DNA of 64,000 bases from Pseudoips prasinana (lineage: Eukaryota > Arthropoda > Insecta > Lepidoptera > Nolidae): assembly GCA_951640165.1 (NCBI GenBank), contig OX621241.1, positions 12,529,001 to 12,593,000 on the forward strand. The letters run 5' to 3'. The notes below the pieces were generated by a model. It made no database searches. It had not been told where the DNA came from and saw nothing but the letters and a program-made list of their open reading frames with translations. Each line of letters starts with the position of its first letter. Position 1 is the stretch's first letter. The position numbers and the translations under genes are program-made. Positions 29,186-39,645 of this stretch are shown piece after piece.

Positions 29186-29711
29186 AATAAATAAATCTTT
29201 CGGACTCCGGGCTTTCAATAGAATTTTTCTTATCATAAAAAGCCAATATCACTTTTTTTGGTCCGAATAGGTCAACGGGGCAGTTAATGTAAAAATAAAT
29301 AAAAATGTAGTGAATTATTTAGGCCTATAAGGGAACTTCTGAAAACATCTACATACATATTCAATCTTTTCTATACATAATTCACTTAGTTCGTTGAAAG
29401 CAACTTGCTCTTTATATTTCTATTCAATGTTCCCATTGATATTGACCGGCGACGTACACGCGAGGGCGTATTGAGGCGTGGGAGGAACTGTGTTGAGGGA
29501 AGTACTGCTGCAAACCTGGGATCTATTTATAGCGAGCTCAAAAAGTGTTGCCAGCTTATATTATTCAGTAGATTTCTAGGGGCTTCGCAAAAAAATAATG
29601 ACACAATTTGACAAAAATCTAAAGGTTACCGAATTTAACCTTTAGTATTTTGACAAAATGAACCATAATTATGTCTAAAAGTAGGTCATTTACGAAATAA
29701 CTATTTTGCAA

Positions 29712-29790
29712 TTTTTTTAAAGACAACGCTCGTACTGCTGTATAAATCACTGTATCGCAGGGGACTCCATAAAGGACATCAACCATGACG
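29712..29790 (-). repeat. SINE family 2, 3' fragment
   Basis: TTTTTAAAGACAACGCTCGT followed by GTATCGCAGGGGACT matches the end of 23690-23888. Confidence 0.55.
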
Positions 29791-29864
29791 CCTGGGCTGT
29801 AACATGAATGTAAAAAAATTGTACTATTATTGATAAGAAGGTTTGCATCAAATGAGTGAAATCA

Positions 29865-30112
29865 TTTTCTATATAAGTACGTATTTACAAAAGAAAAGTG
29901 GTATACGTAATAATATATCAGTTATCTGGTTTCCATAGTACACACGGCTACATATCAAACTATACATTTCCAGTATAAGCTGATCCCGCGATGTATAGGA
30001 TTTCCATATAATGAGAGGACAGCTTATATTGGGAATTAATAGCTTAAAATGTAGCCGTGTGTACAAGCTCCGCTTAGTTTAGAAGTGTGAGTAATGTCCC
30101 AGGATATTTATT
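29865..30112 (+). repeat. SINE family 1 copy, 5'-truncated and interrupted by a MITE
   Basis: TATAAGTACGTATTTACAAA, then ATATATCAGTTATCTGGTTT and CCATAGTAC, then the 119-bp insertion, then AAGCTCCGCTTAGTTTAG and ATGTCCCAGGATA. The uninterrupted family reads CCATAGTACAAGCTCTGCTT. Confidence 0.8.
29938..30064. mobile_element. 119-bp MITE with GTAC target duplication, nested in a SINE
   Basis: TIR ACACGGCTACAT at 29942 and complement ending at 30060. GTAC is present on both sides (29938-29941, 30061-30064). An inner complementary pair (CCAGTATAAGCTG / CAGCTTATATTGG) makes it foldback. The intact SINE copies at 5640 and 48030 show the empty site. Confidence 0.88.
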
Positions 30113-30114
30113 CA

Positions 30115-30335
30115 TCATCATCATCATCATCATTACAGCTAAATAAGTCCACTGCTGGACAAGCCTCCCTCAAGAATCGTCTTGGGGGGATATGCCATAA
30201 TCGCCACGCTTGGCAGGCGGGTTGGCGATCGCAGTAAGATGGTCATAGTAATCAGAAGGAAGCTGCTGCCCTTCCTCTGGTAGATATTCCCTCGGGTCGA
30301 CTTCTACGCCCCCCACGGGATGAGATGGGGTATTT
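30115..30335 (+). repeat. (ATC)n-headed interspersed repeat
   Basis: Six CAT units, then CAGCTAAATAAGTCCACTGC, TGGACAAGCCTCCCTCAAGA, ATCGTCTTGGGGGGATATGC and on to TAGATATTCCCTCGGGTCGA. A close reverse copy lies at 39045-39245 and a diverged one at 32365-32560. Confidence 0.75.
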
Positions 30336-30867
30336 ATTTATTCAACTAAAATGTATTAAAATAAATGTTATATTTGCAAAAATATTAACTTACTTATGTT
30401 AATTGAACATGCTCTAATAATCGAATCAAAAATATGAATAATAACTTGTAATTCACAAAGAATTTAATAGTTGAAGTCAATGTCATGTTTCAAAACTGTA
30501 ATAATTGTTTGAATACACGTAGGAGTTCGCAAGTGTAAGCACACCCAACAACAACCTATGTGAACAATGAATTGAAAAGCTTATTGTTTGCGACTTAATT
30601 GCAAAATGCAATTAATATGAGCTGCCATTTATGAGCCGACAGGTAGGTAAATGTACTATTATAAACGTCTCTCATAAAGACAGGGTAATACTTAGATATT
30701 TTCACTTTTGAAATATAATATTTTTCATTTTCATATCGTGTATAAAAGCTTGAAAATCGTTGCTGAAAATGTCACCATAAAACTGAACAGAATTGGGCTT
30801 ATGAACGCTCGATTTTCGAACGAAAGACCTGTACTGTAGAGTTTCCTTTTCCGGCAATTGGTACTAC
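30336..30867. other. No gene seen
   Basis: AT-rich, no supported feature. Confidence 0.4.
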
Positions 30868-30980
30868 GGCATACTGATTCCACCAGCTACGCTTTGACTG
30901 CACTTACCTGAGCATTACGAGATTTACACGTAACGCTCAGGTCAGCGTAGTCAAAGCGTAGCTGGTGGAATCATCATGCC
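30868..30980. mobile_element. Foldback MITE
   Basis: 31-nt arms (GGCATACTGATTCCACCAGC...GCTTTGAC and complement) have two mismatches, with inner complementary ACCTGAGCATTACG / CGTAACGCTCAGGT. 113 bp, no ORF, target duplication not clear. Confidence 0.65.
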
Positions 30981-31790
30981 CGAACTGAGCTTAAAATCAA
31001 CATTTAAACTCGATCAAGCAGAACTTAGTTTTACTTAACTCGATTCTAAAGTCAAATAATTTTTACAGTTTAAGCGATAAACTGTGAAAATGATGTCTGC
31101 TTGGGATAATAAATAATTGGGTGAGGGTTAAGATATCCCGTATATAAGTTGATTGTTAGTAATTAGGATAAAGAATATTAATGGGATATTTTTAAATGCA
31201 CATCTGTATAGTTTTTCAGCACACTACGTAACTCCCCTATTTAACTGAATGCACACCAGAAGTATGAATGCTGTGCAAAAAAACTAATTGAATAACTAAA
31301 TATGACCTACAAAAAGAATTAAAAAACCACACAAACCGAGGTGGCCTTTTTTATTGAATTCACATCAAAAATGTGATTCGTACATTGGATATACGATTTA
31401 TAAAACAAAAGTTCCAAATGTTTATCAAAATTACTAACTTGCACACTAAATTGTACAATCTTACAACGGAATTTCTAAAATTGTTCACTAAAGGCGTACC
31501 ACTATAAAGTAAGTTTATTTTATCAAATGAAACTCTACAAATTGACTAATAGTGCAACTAAAATATATTAAACCTAACTTTATTTAGATTTTGATTCTTT
31601 ATTTTACTGAAAAACTTGTTGGCGCCTGCACATCTAACGCCGCGCTCGTTCTTTAGCATCTAACGCGAGTGTGAGGGAGACCGAGCGACACGAAATAAGC
31701 AAACGGTCTGGTACTTCTGAACGAAAAGAAGATTTCATATGCTGTTCGAAGGTGTTTGTTTCGAAGTTTTTCTTTTGTATACCTAAATAT
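30981..31790. other. No gene seen; GC-rich patch 31620-31720
   Basis: 31620-31720 has two CATCTAACGC units and CGAGCGACACG in an otherwise AT-rich stretch. It is unassigned and could be a repeat remnant. Confidence 0.35.
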
Positions 31791-32352
31791 AATCTAAAAT
31801 AATAAGCATTCAGACAACCGATCGATCATATATTGTGTTTGCCTACTAAATAATTACTCTAATTGGACCACATCCCCGCTTGAGTATGTTTCGCCGGACC
31901 GTCTCAACTGGGTCGTGTAGAAACCGGAAATAGATGAACCCACTGAGTTTGTTTCGCTGGGTCTTCTCAGTTGGAGCGCATTGGGTCCGGTGGTAGCATT
32001 AAAGCGCGACCGTCGTTATTAACACAAGGTTCGTCATAATAATAATACCTTAATATAGACAGAACCATTGACTTGACATTGAATATGTGGTAAAAATATT
32101 AGACTTAAACTAGAGAATTAAACTTAAACATAATCTCTTGACAATAACTTGATACGAGCTAGCTAAATATCATTGCTATTATAAAATAAATTTTATAAAT
32201 GTTTTCAAACAATCAATACAATGTGTACCTTAATATCTATGTTACTAGACATAATAATGTAAACAACTATATTACTACAAACATGTTCTGACTATTTACA
32301 AGCGCTTTTTAAAATCTACGTGAATAAAAACCTTTTTTATTTATTTATTTAT
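31790..32352 (+). repeat. LINE 3' end copy (family of 59150-61327), long 3' UTR
   Basis: Starts AATATAATCTAAAATAATAA, includes the paired blocks GAGTATGTTTCGCCGGACCG and GAGTTTGTTTCGCTGGGTCT, then AGCTAGCTAAATATCATTGC and ACATGTTCTGACTATTTACA, ending TTTTTATTTATTTATTTA. Collinear with 60665-61327. Confidence 0.85.
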
Positions 32353-32364
32353 TTTATTGAAAAC

Positions 32365-32565
32365 TCCCGCAAACTCATCATTCCTCACATTATCAGGCCA
32401 AGGAACATTTTGTGGAACTATACCACAAACGGCATGATTGGGAGATGGGTTAGCAATTGCAGTTTGCAAGACACAGTACTTAGAGAGACGCTGCTACCCG
32501 TTCTCTAGTAGATATTCTTTCGGGATGACTTTTTCGCGCCCCACAGGATGGGATAGAGTATAATA
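32365..32565 (+). repeat. Diverged interspersed repeat (30115 family)
   Basis: Shares ATTGGGAGATGGGTTAGCAA, GACGCTGCTACCCGTTCTCT, AGTAGATATTCTTTCGGG and CCACAGGATGGGATAGAGT positions with 30115-30335. Confidence 0.5.
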
Positions 32566-32999
32566 TTTGTAGTCAATACCACACAGTCATTTCATCACTG
32601 GTCCAAATGAAATGAGGAAGATGCATTCGAATCGATTGCCAGATGACAGCGCCACTTGGTTTTTATACCTATATTGAGCTAACCGGCCACACAAGTGATT
32701 GGTCCTTCTAAATTGTCCATAGTAATAAGACTAGACCCTCACTGGTACAATCAACGGTAAAAGTACATGATCAAAATCAGATATTCAATACAAATTATCG
32801 TAAGTTGCGTTAAAAGTGTCGCGGAGAAGTGTTCTAAAGTACGTGAGTCTTAAGTGCAAAAACATTAACTAATGATACCGCCTCCCCTATATCCATGATC
32901 ATTAATAAACCCAAAACCTCTCGTCCGATTTTGGTCATCTACTTTTGTTGTTAACAGTACTGGTACAGTAAATATACTTGTTTTTTTTTGTGGTCTCCG

Positions 33000-33037
33000 T
33001 ACTCCTCGTAATGCTGGTAGCATTACGAGGAGTGATA
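33000..33037. repeat. Short perfect hairpin
   Basis: ACTCCTCGTAATGCT, loop GGT, AGCATTACGAGGAGT. 15-bp arms; origin unknown. Confidence 0.8.
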
Positions 33038-33183
33038 ACTGATGTCGAGCAATTGGGACGCGGCTATAATTTAATTAATTTTACACTTTGCAGGTTTCTA
33101 TGATGGTACAATAGGAAATAACGTTGAATAAAAACTGAATTGCAGAAATTTACCCTTAAATAAAGTATCGTATCAGTTATGTC

Positions 33184-33267
33184 ACTAGCTGCGCCCCGTG
33201 GTTTCTCCCGCGTTAAACTTTATAAATTATAGCTTACGTGTTATTCGGATATGTAAGCTATATAGCT
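33184..33267 (-). mobile_element. Lep1-type Helitron 3' end
   Basis: CACTAGCTGCGCCCCGTGGT then TCTCCCGCGTTAAACTTTAT is the reverse of the Lep1 3' end (CGCGG...GGGGCGCAGCTAGT). It directly abuts the 152-bp palindrome. Confidence 0.6.
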
Positions 33268-33419
33268 TATTCTACCTCATAAATCCTGTTAATATTATAA
33301 TTGCGAAAGTTTGTGAGTATGGCTCTCTGTTACTCTTATTAATATTAATAAGAGTAACAGAGAGCCATACTCACAAACTTTCGCAATTATAATATTAACA
33401 GGATTTATGAGGTAGAATA
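33268..33419. repeat. Perfect 152-bp palindrome made of a Lep1 head
   Basis: Arms 33268-33343 and 33344-33419 are exact reverse complements with no spacer (centre TTATTAAT/ATTAATAA). The arms carry the Lep1 5' motif (TTAATATTATAATTGCGAAA, GTTTGTGAGTATGGC). Confidence 0.95.
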
Positions 33420-33954
33420 TAGCGCTTAATCGCTCTATGAGCAACTAGATTAGGACCCCACTTCGGTCACTGGTCACTGTTAAAATTAGGTCTTGAATGT
33501 GGCTAAGGTCGCCAGAGCTCATCGGGGCGTAGGAAAGGTCGACAACGCTTGGGAGGTGCCACGTGTATGATAAACCTCATAGGCTGCTGTAAACGCTTAC
33601 CAGCAGGTGAAGCTTTTGCGGACTTGATATACTGCAACATCCCCAAACAATCAAACAAGAAGTGCCCTGACGCATCGAGAGCTCTGACTTTTAATACCTG
33701 AGCAGGTAAATCCGCTTTGCCGTATAAATGCGTGAAACTGTTAATGTAAAATGTTATGTAATCATTCCAGATTGTTTACATAACTATCTCCAAATATAGG
33801 ATGGGAATAGTATTATTATTTGACATTTTCAACCATAAGTCGGAAAAGGTAGCATAAAATAACAACAATCTTTTTTAAATGTGCAAGTGATGAAGAAATA
33901 GAATTCGTACACTTTAATATTATAAAGAACCGTTGATTTTTTTCTACTGTTACA

Positions 33955-34078
33955 TTTTTTTTATACAACTTAGTTGGCAAGCAACCTGATGGTAAGTGGT
34001 CACCGTAGCCTATGAACGCTTGCAACACCAGCGGCATCATTAGCGCGTTGCCGACTCTTTAGAAACCCCCAAGCTTGA
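33955..34078 (+). repeat. Lepidopteran SINE-like repeat
   Basis: CTTAGTTGGCAAGCAACCTG, ATGGTAAGTGGTCACCGTAG, CCTATGAACGCTTGCAACAC, GCGTTGCCGACTCTTT. Shorter reverse copy at 37985-38047. Confidence 0.6.
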
Positions 34079-34279
34079 GACTGAGACAAATTAAACCTGC
34101 ACTTATCTTGGTCGGGGTTTAAGTACTTACGTACATCACATCGATCCTTCAGGATATTTGGAACTAAATAAATAAACCTGTACTAAATCAAATCTTAAGG
34201 TTCTCAAATAAAGCCCAAATTGCAATGAGACAATATAACTCACTTATCAAACAAAAGGTTATAACAATACACTAAGAAA

Positions 34280-34440
34280 GTTTACAGATCAACTTAAAGA
34301 AACATTACAAGTGGATAGTTATCAAGAAGTAAAAGAGATGGCTCTACATCGAAATAAATGGAGAATGCTACACAGACAAGTGCCAAGCATTAAATATTGG
34401 AGGGATGGAATCTTGGTACTCGCACGCTCACCCATTCTCG
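34280..34440 (+). mobile_element. LINE RT C-terminal remnant
   Basis: One open plus-strand frame encodes D-Q-L-K-E-T-L-Q-V-D-S-Y-Q-E-V and M-A-L-H-R-N-K-W-R-M-L-H-R. The L-A-x-x-R-x-x-W-R-x-x-x pattern ends many RTE/Jockey ORFs. No upstream RT was recognised. Confidence 0.4.
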
Positions 34441-35894
34441 TATGTAATAACAAGAAAAAATAAGAAGAAATAGGATTTATCCACAAAAATGCACAGATAA
34501 CAAAAATACAATACAATCATAAAAAGAAAAATAAAATAAAAACAAACACACTTATTATGCGAGCATGACCGAAACGGCTGCATTACAGCATGTTACTGAA
34601 ACATTTTATTGTTCTAGCACTGGTAATTCTGATGGTGCCGAGTGATTCTCACGGAACATTACCTTAAATATACTATACGTCTCGGGCACATTGTGATAAA
34701 AAGAGATAGTTGCACGGAAGGTTCTTGCTGTTGCCTTGAAGATGACTGACGCTATTGTCAGGTTAAAATACCTGACAATTTCTGTCAGTCAACTCCTACT
34801 ACAAGCCGTGAAACTTCGTTAAAGTAACTAAAAATATCAAAAGGCTTACGAAATTATTTTCCTGAGGGAAGAAAGGAACTTATAAACGATATGACAAAAC
34901 CTTCCAAATGCGAATGGCGAAACTTAATGCAAAATTTAATAAACTTCTTGACGAGGTCAATCAATTTACATTTGAAAGATGATATTTGATTGATATTCCT
35001 ATCGAATCAGGTTATCGGAATAGCGGCATAAAAAACGAGTGTTTATTTGAAGAAAACATTATGAATTATTTTTATTGTGGCATAATAGTAAAGCATATAA
35101 TATTAGAAAACAAAAACCCCATGTTTAACTCGTAAATAAGGTGCTCATCTGTAAGAATGGGCTTAAAATGCGAATCAGTCTATTGTTATCAACAAAGCTC
35201 GTTTAATTTGATTACAGATAGCTGTATATAGATTTCTTTTCGTCTTTTAAAATTGATCCGACTAATTTAACATTTCTCCTGAAATCCCGTTTTGAGCCAA
35301 TTTATTAAAAGTAAGTGTTACAATATTACATACATTTCAAAACATAAAATTTTTTGACGGTCGGTAAATAAAAGTAAATACTTAGGTACTTTTGTTTTCT
35401 AGGATTTGTTTCTTTAAGGCAAAACTAAAGATTGGTGCAATAATACAGAACAAACATAAAAAAACACCTAAGGCGAAAAATAAAGCATTTTTACAAAATG
35501 ATGTTATGGAGGTATTAGATATTCAGCAATTTTATATTTTACTACTTATTGCGATCCCAAGAAAGTGAGGCACTTTCAATGAAACGACTTGCTGTGTATG
35601 ATAATTATCATCTTTATTTACCCTTTTTATGTTAGCTTCCACTTATATTTATATTCAAGCCACCCCTTCGCCGACCATGATTCGGCAATATCAATAACGC
35701 CCGTTTGAGGTCGAGCAAACATACGGGAGTGATATATTAATCGATAACCAACTCTATACTAGTTGGACAAAATCAACAATGCCCTACTTGGAAGGCCTAC
35801 GAAAAAAAATGACATTTTATTTCCCTACGAACATGATATACCTACTACACACCTGCTACTCGTATATTGTACTATAAAAGCTTGAAAACACACA
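34441..35894. other. No gene seen
   Basis: AT-rich. A small hairpin sits near 34755-34780 (ATTGTCAGG...CCTGACAAT). Confidence 0.4.
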
Positions 35895-36200
35895 CAAAGA
35901 TTGAAAAAGGTATGCTGAGATGATTTGTGCCTTTTGAAAGCATGAATAAAAGAAGATTGACAAAAGAAGTATACCTAGTCTGTGTGAATGGTACAAGCGG
36001 AAGGAAAAGACCTCGTAGAACATTCTTTGTCCAAATCGGAGACGTTCTCAAGAAAGGCCAGGTTAGAAGTACCCGGCGGGCATGTATGAAGATTATAATG
36101 GTATGGTATAGGTGTGCAAGGATCGTGACAAAAAGAAGTCCTTGGTCTCTGGCTACCCCTCTGGGAAACAGGTGTGAGTCTATGTATGCATGTAAAAGCT
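35895..36200 (+). mobile_element. RTE-like LINE 3' fragment (family of 1-828)
   Basis: Encodes [41 protein letters not shown] as in 1-805. Small deletions and a frameshift near 36090 follow, then S-G-K-Q-V and a stop, and a (TATG)n-like end. Confidence 0.8.
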
Positions 36201-36654
36201 ACGTGATAATATTATGATAGCACTACGAACGAAGCTACGATGCTACGAAGCGTTACGTAACACCGCAAAACGCTAAGAATTAGTACACAATTAAATTTGA
36301 TTAAACAATTATGTAACTGGATGTTTTAAATGACTAAAGTAAAAGTGTTAAATGCAAAAACAATAGCTCCTATAATTCAAACGTCTACAAATTTGTATCA
36401 ATAGTCTATTTTTAGTTACAATACATTTTCCATTACATTTAGCGAAACTACCGGCTCGTCCCCAAAGGGATGAGTATACTTAATTAAAGTTATCTATACA
36501 CAGTCTATTTCTTTTTTGGTTCATCCATATAATGGCATGATTTAGGTTGAAAACATACATAATCATAGTCGGAATATTAGGAATAGATTGACAGCTAGCT
36601 GAAGTTAATAACAAACTATTCCTTTATTGTCTCATAGAAATAAGGAAATTTATT

Positions 36655-36900
36655 CAGCACTTGGGTATTAACATACATTTACTCTTGTACAGACGCCAGC
36701 ACATCAAACTACCCCAATCACTCAAATTTTGCTAATTGAAAGTAAATCTTATGCTTTTGTGATAACGTTGAAAATCTATAAAAGAAATTTGACAGATTGG
36801 GGTAGCTGGATGTGCTGGCGTCTGTACTTGTGAAGCTCACAATTCAGTAGGTATATAAATATAGTCATATTCAATATTAAAGATTAGACTGGACTTTGAA
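36655..36900 (+). repeat. Interspersed repeat interrupted by GTAC-type MITE copy 3
   Basis: Flanks match the uninterrupted copy at 1862-1940 on both sides (CAGCACTTGGGTATTAACAT and CTCACAATTCAGTAGG). Confidence 0.75.
36687..36827. mobile_element. GTAC-type foldback MITE, copy 3 (best preserved)
   Basis: GTAC (36687-36690), then AGACGCCAGCACATCAAACT ... AGTTTGATG-type complement GATGTGCTGGCGTCT, then GTAC (36824-36827). 133 bp between duplications. Comparison with 1862-1940 proves the insertion boundaries. Confidence 0.9.
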
Positions 36901-37014
36901 CTAGTCCTTCCGTGAAATTGATAATGTTTTATCACATAAAATGTTGAGTAATCCTTAAATACAAAACAAGTTACTTGGCTACTATTTTGAAATTAAGTAC
37001 TATCACACTAATAT

Positions 37015-37188
37015 CCATTATAATGCCGAAAGTTTGTGAGTGTATGTTTGTTACTTCTTCACGTCTAAACGGCTGGAGCGATTTTAATAAAATTTGGTAT
37101 GGAGTTAGCGGACTCCCTAGATTAACACATAGACTATAATTTATACATTTTTACGAGCGTAAAACCGCGGGGCACACCTAGTTACATT
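37015..37188 (+). mobile_element. Lep1-type Helitron, short copy
   Basis: Begins ACTAATATCCATTATAATGC, CGAAAGTTTGTGAGTGTATG and ends GTAAAACCGCGGGGCACACC-TAGTT, the two Lep1 termini. Confidence 0.7.
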
Positions 37189-37984
37189 AAAAATTTAAGT
37201 CATCGAGCATTTGGTAAACGCAGAAGGGGCGGAACCAATAGTTTAACTTAAACGACAAATCCCTGACGGGACCCTAATGGACTTCGAGCCACTGAAGTAG
37301 AAAGACGGAATTCTATAAAGAGGTTGTTATCATAGATACGGACTAAATGCACCGAATCACAGTAGGGGCCAATGTGATCCTCGCCCGCGAGGTCCTAACC
37401 CTGGCTAACTTGCGACATTCTCAAGCTACCTAGGTGGACTACCTAGAGAAGAAAACTAAAATTGAAACTCCGGGCTTAATAGTTTCAGTAACTTTGGACA
37501 TAAATTGAGAAATAAACTTTCGAAACAATTTCGATCAAAACAAGTGTAATTTTATATTTGTATCAACAAAAATTGTTTATGCATTTGTTAGATCTACTAC
37601 GAGATATTACCGCGTAGTTCTTTCGCATTGGTACTACGAAGTACTACGAACCCACTCAGAACCTCGAGTTCTGAGAAGCACTATGTACCGTTACGCAGTT
37701 CTACGAGCACTAAAGATTACAACGAAAACTTGTACTAAATAAATAAAATTCTGATCACAGTGCTTTAAAAAATTTCATGGGTGTGGATTGTGTGTGGATT
37801 AAATTATTTTATTTAATGACAAGAACTAAGAATTTTTAGATTAAATTTCATAGTAGGTAATAACATTTTTTTACGAGCGGTAGCCTTTATTAATTCAAAG
37901 AGTATGCCAACTAAGGAAGCACCACAATCTAATAGAATAGATACATTGATAATAACTTAGGCTTGTATTATGTGTGAGAGGTTT

Positions 37985-38047
37985 CCGAAACAAGCGTTCA
38001 TAGGCTACAGCTATTGTTTACCACCGGCAGGCCGCATGGTGTATTAT
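37985..38047 (-). repeat. SINE-like repeat fragment (family of 33955)
   Basis: Reverse strand CTGTAGCCTATGAACGCTTG matches the 33955-34078 copy. Confidence 0.5.
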
Positions 38048-39040
38048 AAATATTTCAACAGTTAAATTAGAAAATTCTTGTACAATGTTATGTACATCTC
38101 ATCTTACATATTTTGCAAAATTAAAAAAAAAGATAATATGTGACATGCCTAACCCGGCATTTAAAATCACTAATTATGTAACCATCTCCTCAAAAAGCAT
38201 TTATAATGAAATTACGAGTCTGCAACTCTATTACCAAACAAATTATTATCACTCAAAACACATTGAAGCAAAAAGCAAAAAAAGTTTTATAACAAAAGCT
38301 GTATTGCTACCACTTATCAAAAAAACGCGCTGTCAAATATTAATTGAAAATTAGATGACATAAAAGCTTCTTTAGCAACGAACTTAATTTTTTGAGAAAT
38401 TGGTTTATTTCAAATATATATATAATACTAATAATTTGAGATAATCTCTACTTTCTCGTTCTACTCACTCTATTTTCATGCGTACTAACTACTGAGCTTT
38501 TAGGAGAGATTGGCGTGACACGATATAATCGGCTCTTATTGTGGATTATGCCAAGTTAAGAAGCGATTTGTAATTCGGAATGGTTAATCCGCTTCTCAAG
38601 TTTGAAGTTCAGATAGGCAGTGAAATATATTAAATTTCTAACTGCTAATGACAGCTATATTTTTCTTCTTCGGAGTAAGTAAAATAAGTTTCTTCAATTT
38701 TTAAATATTGTTATATCAGTTTGTATAATTTGGTAAGCTGAGTAGTATGGCTAAAAGACTTTTTAGGTATGGAAGTCAAAAAATATTCAGTCAAAAAGTA
38801 TATTTTTGTTTATTTCAAGAGCTGAAAAATCACTGTGCCATTTTTGTGGGGTACCCTATTATGATAAATATTTGTTCGCAAGCAATAAATCATCCGGTAG
38901 AGTACACACTAGTAAACGCTATGCGTTTACCGTGAAAGTTATCGGATAGAAGACCAATATTATAAAACTACTCATTTTTACTGCTGTGTGGTACTCGGCT
39001 GGGTGGTGACGGCAACAAATATCAGAATCAGAATATCATC
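38048..39040. other. No gene seen
   Basis: ORFs at 38085-38354 and 38747-38935 are AT-driven with no domain. No repeat recognised. Confidence 0.4.
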
Positions 39041-39044
39041 ACCC

Positions 39045-39245
39045 CATCTCATCCCGTGGCGGGCGTAGAAGTCGACCCGAGGGAATATCTACCAGAGGAT
39101 GGGCAGCAGCTTCCTTCTGATTACTATGACCATCTTACTGCGATCGCCAACCTGCCTGCCAAGCGTGGCGATTATGGCATATCCCCCCAAGACGATTCTT
39201 GAGGGAGGCTTCTCCAGCAGTGGACTTATTTAGCTGTAATGATGA
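39045..39245 (-). repeat. Interspersed repeat, reverse copy of 30115-30335
   Basis: CACCCCATCTCATCCCGTGG ... CATATCCCCCCAAGACGATT ... AGCAGTGGACTTATTTAGCT is the exact reverse order of 30115-30335 with few differences. Confidence 0.82.
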
Positions 39246-39277
39246 CTCATTTTTACAAACTACCTTAACATAACCTA

Positions 39278-39645
39278 CTAATATTATAACCACGAAAGTT
39301 TTTAAGAATGGATGGATGTATGTTTGTTACTCTTTCACGTAAAAACTACGAATGGATTTCAATGAAACTTAATAATAATATAGCTTATACATCAGAATAA
39401 CACATAGGCTACAATTTATAAAGATATTGTATGAATTGTCCAAAATATGACGATAAGTGTCAAGTAAGTAGGAAAAAATCTACCATCTGCGAGCTAATCC
39501 GGCGTGCACTGCCAAAACCGGTAGAGGTACACATCCTACTAATATTATAAATGCGAAAGCTTGTGAGTATGGATGTATGTTTGTTACTCTTTTACGCCAA
39601 AACTGATTGAACGCGGGTGAAACCGCGGAGCACCGCTAGTTATTT
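39278..39645 (+). mobile_element. Composite Lep1-type Helitron, copy 1
   Basis: Two Lep1 heads in tandem (CTACTAATATTATAACCACG at 39278; CCTACTAATATTATAAATGC at 39535) share a single 3' end (GAAACCGCGGAGCACCGCTA-GTTA). Collinear with 46322-46691. Confidence 0.75.
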
